Assembly: GCA_945871815.1 (NCBI GenBank)
Contig: CAMBXM010000001.1
Coordinates: 1 to 64,000 of the forward strand
From: Singulisphaera sp. GP187
GTDB lineage: Bacteria; Planctomycetota; UBA1135; UBA2386
Direction of reading: 5' to 3'
Length of the DNA stretch: 64,000 nucleotides
Numbering within the stretch: position 1 is the stretch's first letter; each line of letters starts with the position of its first letter. The position numbers were made by a program, and so were the translations under genes. Under the pieces are notes generated by a model. That model was not told the origin of the DNA and ran no database searches. It worked only from the letters and a program-made list of their open reading frames with translations. Shown piece by piece: positions 60,143 to 64,000 of this stretch.

Positions 60143-62773
60143 TCAACTGCGCGCCGGCTCGCTCTGGCGCGCGTCGATCTTGATCGCGCCGCCCTCGAGC
60201 GAGATCGCGATCGTGCTGCCGTCCGGGATCTCACCGGAGATCAGCTTGCGGCCAATGCGCGTCTCTAGCTCCTTCTGCAAGTAGCGCTTCAGCGGCCGCG
60301 CGCCATAGACCGGGTCGTAACCCTGATTGCCGAGGTAGGTCTTGGCCTCCTCGGTCACTTCGATCGCGATGCGCCGGCCCGTGAGCCGCTTGCGCAAGCC
60401 AGTCAGGAGCAAATCGACGATGCGGCGGATCTCGTTCGACTGCAGCGGCTTGAACAGGACGACGTCGTCGATGCGGTTCAGGAGCTCTGGCCGGAAGTGG
60501 CGCCGCAGCTCGGCCATCACCTGATCGCGCGCGGCATCGCGGATCTGGCCGTCCTTGGTGATGCCCTCGAGCAGGATCGGCGCGCCGATGTTCGAGGTCA
60601 TGATGATGACGGTGTTCTTGAAGTCGACCGTCCGCCCCTGGCTGTCGGTAGCGCGACCGTCGTCGAGGATCTGCAGCAACACCGAGAAGACGTCCGGGTG
60701 CGCCTTCTCGATCTCGTCGAACAGCACGACCGAGTAGGGCTTGCGGCGCACGGCCTCCGTCAACTGCCCGCCCTCCTCGTAGCCGACGTAGCCGGGCGGC
60801 GCGCCCAGAAGACGACTGACTGCGTGCTTCTCCATGTACTCCGACATGTCGATGCGCACGAGGTTGTCCTCGCTGTCAAACAGCGCCTGCGCCAGCGTCT
60901 TCGCAAGCTCGGTCTTGCCGACACCGGTCGGCCCCAGGAACAAGAAGCTGCCGATCGGTCGATTCGGGTCCTTGATGCCTGATCGTGCGCGGATGACCGC
61001 GTCGGCAACCAGTTGCACAGCCTCGTCCTGACCAATCACGCGTTCGTGCAAGATCTGATCGAGCTTGAGCAACTTCTCGCGCTCGCCCTCGACCAGGCGG
61101 CTCACCGGAATGCCGGTCCAGCGCGCCACAATCTGCGCGATCTCCTCGGCCGTGACTTCTTCGCGCAGCAGGCGTTCGCCACCCTTGCCGGTGCCCGACT
61201 GCATTTTTGCTTCCTCGGCAGCAAGCGCCTTCTCGACTTCTGGGATGGCGCCGTACTTCAACTCGGCAGCCCTGTTCATGTCGTAGCGACGCTCGGCCTG
61301 GTCCTGTTCACGCCGCAGCACTTCGATCTTCTCTCGCAGCGCACGAACGCCGCCGATTGCCTTCTTCTCGGCTTCGTACTGCGCGCGCATCGAATCAGCT
61401 TTCCCGCGCAGCTCCTCCATCTCCTTCTTGAGCTCGTGCAACCGCGACCTGCTCGCGACGTCTTTCTCCCTGGCAAGGGCCGTTTCCTCGATCTGCAACT
61501 GCATGACGCGGCGACTGACCGTGTCGAGTTCGGTCGGCAACGAGTCGATTTCAGTCCGGATCATCGCGCAAGCCTCGTCGACGAGGTCGATGGCTTTGTC
61601 CGGCAGAAAGCGCTCGGTGATGTAGCGGTGTGACAACGCCGCTGCGTCGACGAGCGCGGCATCGTGGATCTTGACGCCGTGATGCACTTCGAAGCGCTCC
61701 TTGAGACCTCGCAAGATGGAAATCGTGTCTTCGACGCTCGGCTGCTCGACCAACACTGGCTGAAAACGCCGCTCGAGGGCAGGGTCCTTCTCGATGTACT
61801 TGCGGTACTCGTCGAGCGTTGTGGCCCCGATGCAGTGCAATTCACCGCGCGCGAGCATCGGCTTCAGCATGTTCCCGGCGTCCATCGCGCCTTCGGCCTT
61901 GCCGGCGCCGACGATCGTGTGCAGTTCGTCGATGAACAGCAGGATCTTGCCTTCGCTGCTCTTGATCTCGGCAAGCACGGCCTTGAGGCGCTCCTCGAAC
62001 TCGCCGCGGTACTTGGCGCCGGCGACGAGACTACCCATGTCGAGCGCGAACACCGTCTTGTCCTTGAGGCCTTCGGGCACGTCGCCGCGCACGATGCGTT
62101 GTGCAAGACCTTCTGCGATCGCAGTCTTGCCGACACCCGGCTCGCCGATCAAGACAGGGTTGTTCTTGGTCTTCCGCGACAGAATCCGGATCACTCGACG
62201 GATTTCTTCGTCGCGGCCGATCACGGGGTCGAGCTTGTTCTCGCGACACATCTGCACGAGGTCGCGTCCGTACTTACCGAGCGCCTCATAGGTCGCCTCA
62301 GGAGTTGCGCTCTGGACTCGCTGGTTGCCGCGCACTTCCTTGAGCGCGTTGAGAAACGCTGCCTCATCGACACGCAGCTTCTTGAGCAAGTCGCGCAGAC
62401 TGCCCTTGCTCCCCTGTAGCAGGGCGAAGAACAAGTGCTCGACCGACACGTACTCGTCCTTCATCGTCGCGGCCTGCTGCTCGGCAACCGTCAGCGCCTG
62501 TGCCAAGTCCTGGTCGAGGAAGATCTTGTCTGGCTGATAACCAGGCCCCGACAGCCGTGGCCGCTTGCGCAACTCTTGTTCGATGCCGGCAAGGAGCTGA
62601 TCGGTCGGCACGTTCATGCGCTGCAGGAGGCGCGGTACGAGACCGTCGGATTGCTCCAGCAGTGCAAACAACAAGTGCTCGCAACCAGTTTGTTGGTGAC
62701 CAAAGGTGACTGCTTTGGCTTGGGCCTGCTGCAGGGCTTCCTGCGACTTCTGCGTGAGCTTCTGCATGTCCAT
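60143..62773 (-). CDS. clpB: ATP-dependent chaperone ClpB
   Basis: 876 residues; the disaggregase normally has about 860. N-terminal Clp repeats (about 1-150), NBD1 with Walker A GEPGVGKT (210-217), [12 protein letters not shown], the M-domain coiled coil (about 400-530), NBD2 with Walker [11 protein letters not shown] and [10 protein letters not shown], and the C-terminal domain. It works with DnaK to pull apart aggregates in the cytoplasm. The ATG at 62773 has an ideal AGGAGG ribosome site (62780-62785), six bases away; the in-frame codons further up have none. I see no CIRCE element or clear heat-shock promoter upstream. Confidence 0.96.
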   Translation of the reverse strand: MDMQKLTQKSQEALQQAQAKAVTFGHQQTGCEHLLFALLEQSDGLVPRLLQRMNVPTDQLLAGIEQELRKRPRLSGPGYQPDKIFLDQDLAQALTVAEQQAATMKDEYVSVEHLFFALLQGSKGSLRDLLKKLRVDEAAFLNALKEVRGNQRVQSATPEATYEALGKYGRDLVQMCRENKLDPVIGRDEEIRRVIRILSRKTKNNPVLIGEPGVGKTAIAEGLAQRIVRGDVPEGLKDKTVFALDMGSLVAGAKYRGEFEERLKAVLAEIKSSEGKILLFIDELHTIVGAGKAEGAMDAGNMLKPMLARGELHCIGATTLDEYRKYIEKDPALERRFQPVLVEQPSVEDTISILRGLKERFEVHHGVKIHDAALVDAAALSHRYITERFLPDKAIDLVDEACAMIRTEIDSLPTELDTVSRRVMQLQIEETALAREKDVASRSRLHELKKEMEELRGKADSMRAQYEAEKKAIGGVRALREKIEVLRREQDQAERRYDMNRAAELKYGAIPEVEKALAAEEAKMQSGTGKGGERLLREEVTAEEIAQIVARWTGIPVSRLVEGEREKLLKLDQILHERVIGQDEAVQLVADAVIRARSGIKDPNRPIGSFLFLGPTGVGKTELAKTLAQALFDSEDNLVRIDMSEYMEKHAVSRLLGAPPGYVGYEEGGQLTEAVRRKPYSVVLFDEIEKAHPDVFSVLLQILDDGRATDSQGRTVDFKNTVIIMTSNIGAPILLEGITKDGQIRDAARDQVMAELRRHFRPELLNRIDDVVLFKPLQSNEIRRIVDLLLTGLRKRLTGRRIAIEVTEEAKTYLGNQGYDPVYGARPLKRYLQKELETRIGRKLISGEIPDGSTIAISLEGGAIKIDARQSEPARS

Positions 62774-62779
62774 CACATA

Positions 62780-62785
62780 CCTCCT
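62780..62785 (-). promoter_or_regulatory. Shine-Dalgarno site of clpB
   Basis: AGGAGG six bases before the ATG at 62773. It decides the start: no upstream in-frame codon has a comparable site, and few other genes in the window show so strong a match. Confidence 0.8.
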
Positions 62786-62850
62786 GTGGAAAGCACGTCG
62801 CCTACCGACGCCGACGAGCCTTGCCATGTGCACCATTCGTGCCGTACTGT

Positions 62851-62865
62851 CTTGGACGTGCCAAG
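62851..62865. promoter_or_regulatory. Palindrome CTTGG-N5-CCAAG upstream of clpB
   Basis: Perfect 5-bp arms with 5-bp spacer, 78-92 bases before the clpB start. It could be an operator; the arms are too short to be sure it is not chance. Confidence 0.25.
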
Positions 62866-63409
62866 TGACGATCACAACGGAACTAAGGACGCAAGCTGGC
62901 CATTGATCGCGACCAGACATTCCGCCAAATTGGCACCAACATCCGAACTGCTGTCAGACTGCCAGACACTCGGGAGCGGCGGTAGGCGGCCCTGATGCAG
63001 GGGCAACCTGCCCGCCTGCCAGCGCCGTCGCCTGCGGATGCTAGCCGCCGCCCGCCCGGATCGGGCCGCCCCCAACAACAACAACTGTCGACAGGAGGCC
63101 ATCCTCTGTTCCGCCTTGTCCCACCGCGATGGCCGGCCAGGAGCCGGTGCGCCAGGGCCAACTGACCGACGGTGGCGCCTAGGGAGCGAACGCGCCCCGG
63201 GTTCGCTTGCGCAATCTCGTTGCCGAGGTTGAGGACACGTCCTGGCCTCGCGACGCGCTGCCGCTGGACCGAGGGCGTCGAGTGGACCACGATGGCCCAC
63301 GCGCAACGCGCACGCTACTGCCCGTGACCTCGACAGGATCGGGAGCACCGCGGATGCCACAGCACCGACGTTGACCCGACACCTGGTGGGGCCCAACATC
63401 GGCGCTGCG

Positions 63410-63844
63410 ATGCGTCGGCACACGTTCGTCCAGCTGACAGTGGGAACCGCCACCGGCGTGATCTGCCTCGCGATCGACAACTACTGGTTTGGACCGTGGC
63501 ACCAACCAATGCGCGATTGGGGGCTGCACTGGCTCACCCTGGTCTGCGCCTCGATGTTCACGATGCTATTGCTGCAAGGCACCTCTGCTGGGCTGCAGCA
63601 GTCGTACCGCAAGCTGGTCACCATCGCCTGCCTCGTGCCGGTGTGTATCTCATCCGGCCACGAGATCATGCAGTTCTTGTTCCCGAGCGGCGAACTCGAC
63701 CAGTTCGACTGCGCGCGCGACTTCGCGCTGAACGTGGCCGGCGGCGCCATCGCCTGGTGGCTCTTGCGTCGCTACGAACCCCCTCCCGAACCGACGGCAC
63801 CGCGGCGCCCTTCTCGCACGCGCGCGCACCGCGACGAACCGTAA
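63410..63844 (+). CDS. Small VanZ-like membrane protein
   Basis: 144 residues from the ATG at 63410; a TTG at 63371 is an alternative. Three to four membrane segments: GTATGVICLAIDNYWFG, LTLVCASMFTMLLLQG and VTIACLVPVCISSGHEIMQFL. The stretch GHEIMQFLFPSGELDQFDCARDFALNVAGGAIAWWLL fits the VanZ-like pattern (HE..Q...R..S..D...N..G) with a shifted charge. The hydrophilic tail is Pro/Arg-rich. Function unknown. Confidence 0.55.
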   Translation: MRRHTFVQLTVGTATGVICLAIDNYWFGPWHQPMRDWGLHWLTLVCASMFTMLLLQGTSAGLQQSYRKLVTIACLVPVCISSGHEIMQFLFPSGELDQFDCARDFALNVAGGAIAWWLLRRYEPPPEPTAPRRPSRTRAHRDEP

Positions 63845-63845
63845 C

Positions 63846-64000
63846 TCAAAAACCTGCCCCCTTGGTTCGGGTCTGAATGCGCAGCAGGTGCATGTCAGCC
63901 GTCACATAGAGCGTGCTACCGTCGTCGCCCCACGCGCAGTTGGCGGTCGCTTCGCCCGTGCGCAACCTGCCGAGCAGAGTTCCATCCTTCTCGATGACGA
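63846..64000 (-). CDS. SMP-30/gluconolactonase family protein, C-terminal end (cut by window edge)
   Basis: Only the last ~51 codons lie in the window. The sequence TANCAWGDDGSTLYVTADMH followed by LLRIQTRTKGAG matches the final blade of SMP-30/gluconolactonase propellers (usual form ANCAFGG.D..TLYITA...LYRI). It is convergent with the VanZ-like gene, with one base between the two stops. The rest of the gene extends beyond 64000. Confidence 0.85.
   Translation of the reverse strand, partial: VIEKDGTLLGRLRTGEATANCAWGDDGSTLYVTADMHLLRIQTRTKGAGF

Larger units (their letters stand above)
62774..63409. other. Divergent intergenic region upstream of clpB, 636 bp
   Basis: Should contain the clpB promoter and that of the VanZ-like gene. 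No CIRCE, no RNA gene and no ORF with protein-like composition seen. It includes the clpB ribosome site and a short palindrome at 62851-62865. Confidence 0.5.

Overview
The window is a high-GC bacterial chromosome segment. The lineage looks most like Planctomycetota, though I cannot prove it from 64 kb. The pointers are four ECF sigma factors and two large membrane Ser/Thr kinases within 12 kb, a FecR-like and an LRR membrane regulator each translationally coupled to a sigma factor, many secreted proteins of unknown function whose signal peptides end in AQ, a bacterial tricorn protease, and a recurring C-terminal beta-rich region on secreted proteins. No phage, IS element, CRISPR, rRNA or tRNA was seen.

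Layout. 0-5 kb: 3' end of pyrG, a class I/II aminotransferase, and a secreted CAP-like protein. 5-17 kb: an HtrA-like protease with three trypsin folds of which only the third keeps its triad, a secreted eight-CxxC protein, secreted propeller and kelch proteins, tsaC, a VF530 protein, a zinc-ribbon SDR, and a thioredoxin-fold gene with an in-frame UGA. 17.7-30.7 kb: regulatory block of sigma factors, partner membrane proteins and kinases, with two paralogous lipoproteins. 30.8-40 kb: secreted proteins, a FemAB/GNAT-like protein, an asparagine-synthetase-like protein, and phosphonopyruvate decarboxylase plus 2-aminoethylphosphonate transaminase, the last two steps to 2-aminoethylphosphonate. 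40-46.5 kb: pstS-pstC-pstA-pstB-aroA-gpmI, the last five genes joined by 4-base stop/start overlaps. 46.5-55 kb: HEAT and vWA secreted proteins, a Na+/H+ antiporter, an NfeD-like fragment and a tricorn protease. 55-64 kb: methyltransferase, esterase lipoprotein, YedE-type selenium transporter candidate, DUF3817 protein, secreted protein, clpB, a VanZ-like protein and the end of an SMP-30 family gene.

The most interesting signal is at 16635-17609 (minus). One thioredoxin-fold reading frame is interrupted only by a UGA that sits exactly at the first cysteine of the CxxC motif (reading WGTH-UGA-GPC). A bSECIS-like hairpin with an apical G about 22 nt downstream follows it. About 39 kb away is a YedE-family gene of the kind associated with selenium metabolism. 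Together they support an unannotated selenoprotein (U-G-P-C active site). Second-tier signals are the phosphonate genes beside an ATP-grasping amide synthetase-like gene, the phosphate-uptake/aroA/gpmI operon, and a dispersed intergenic repeat carrying a GAAGTGGTTTC core.
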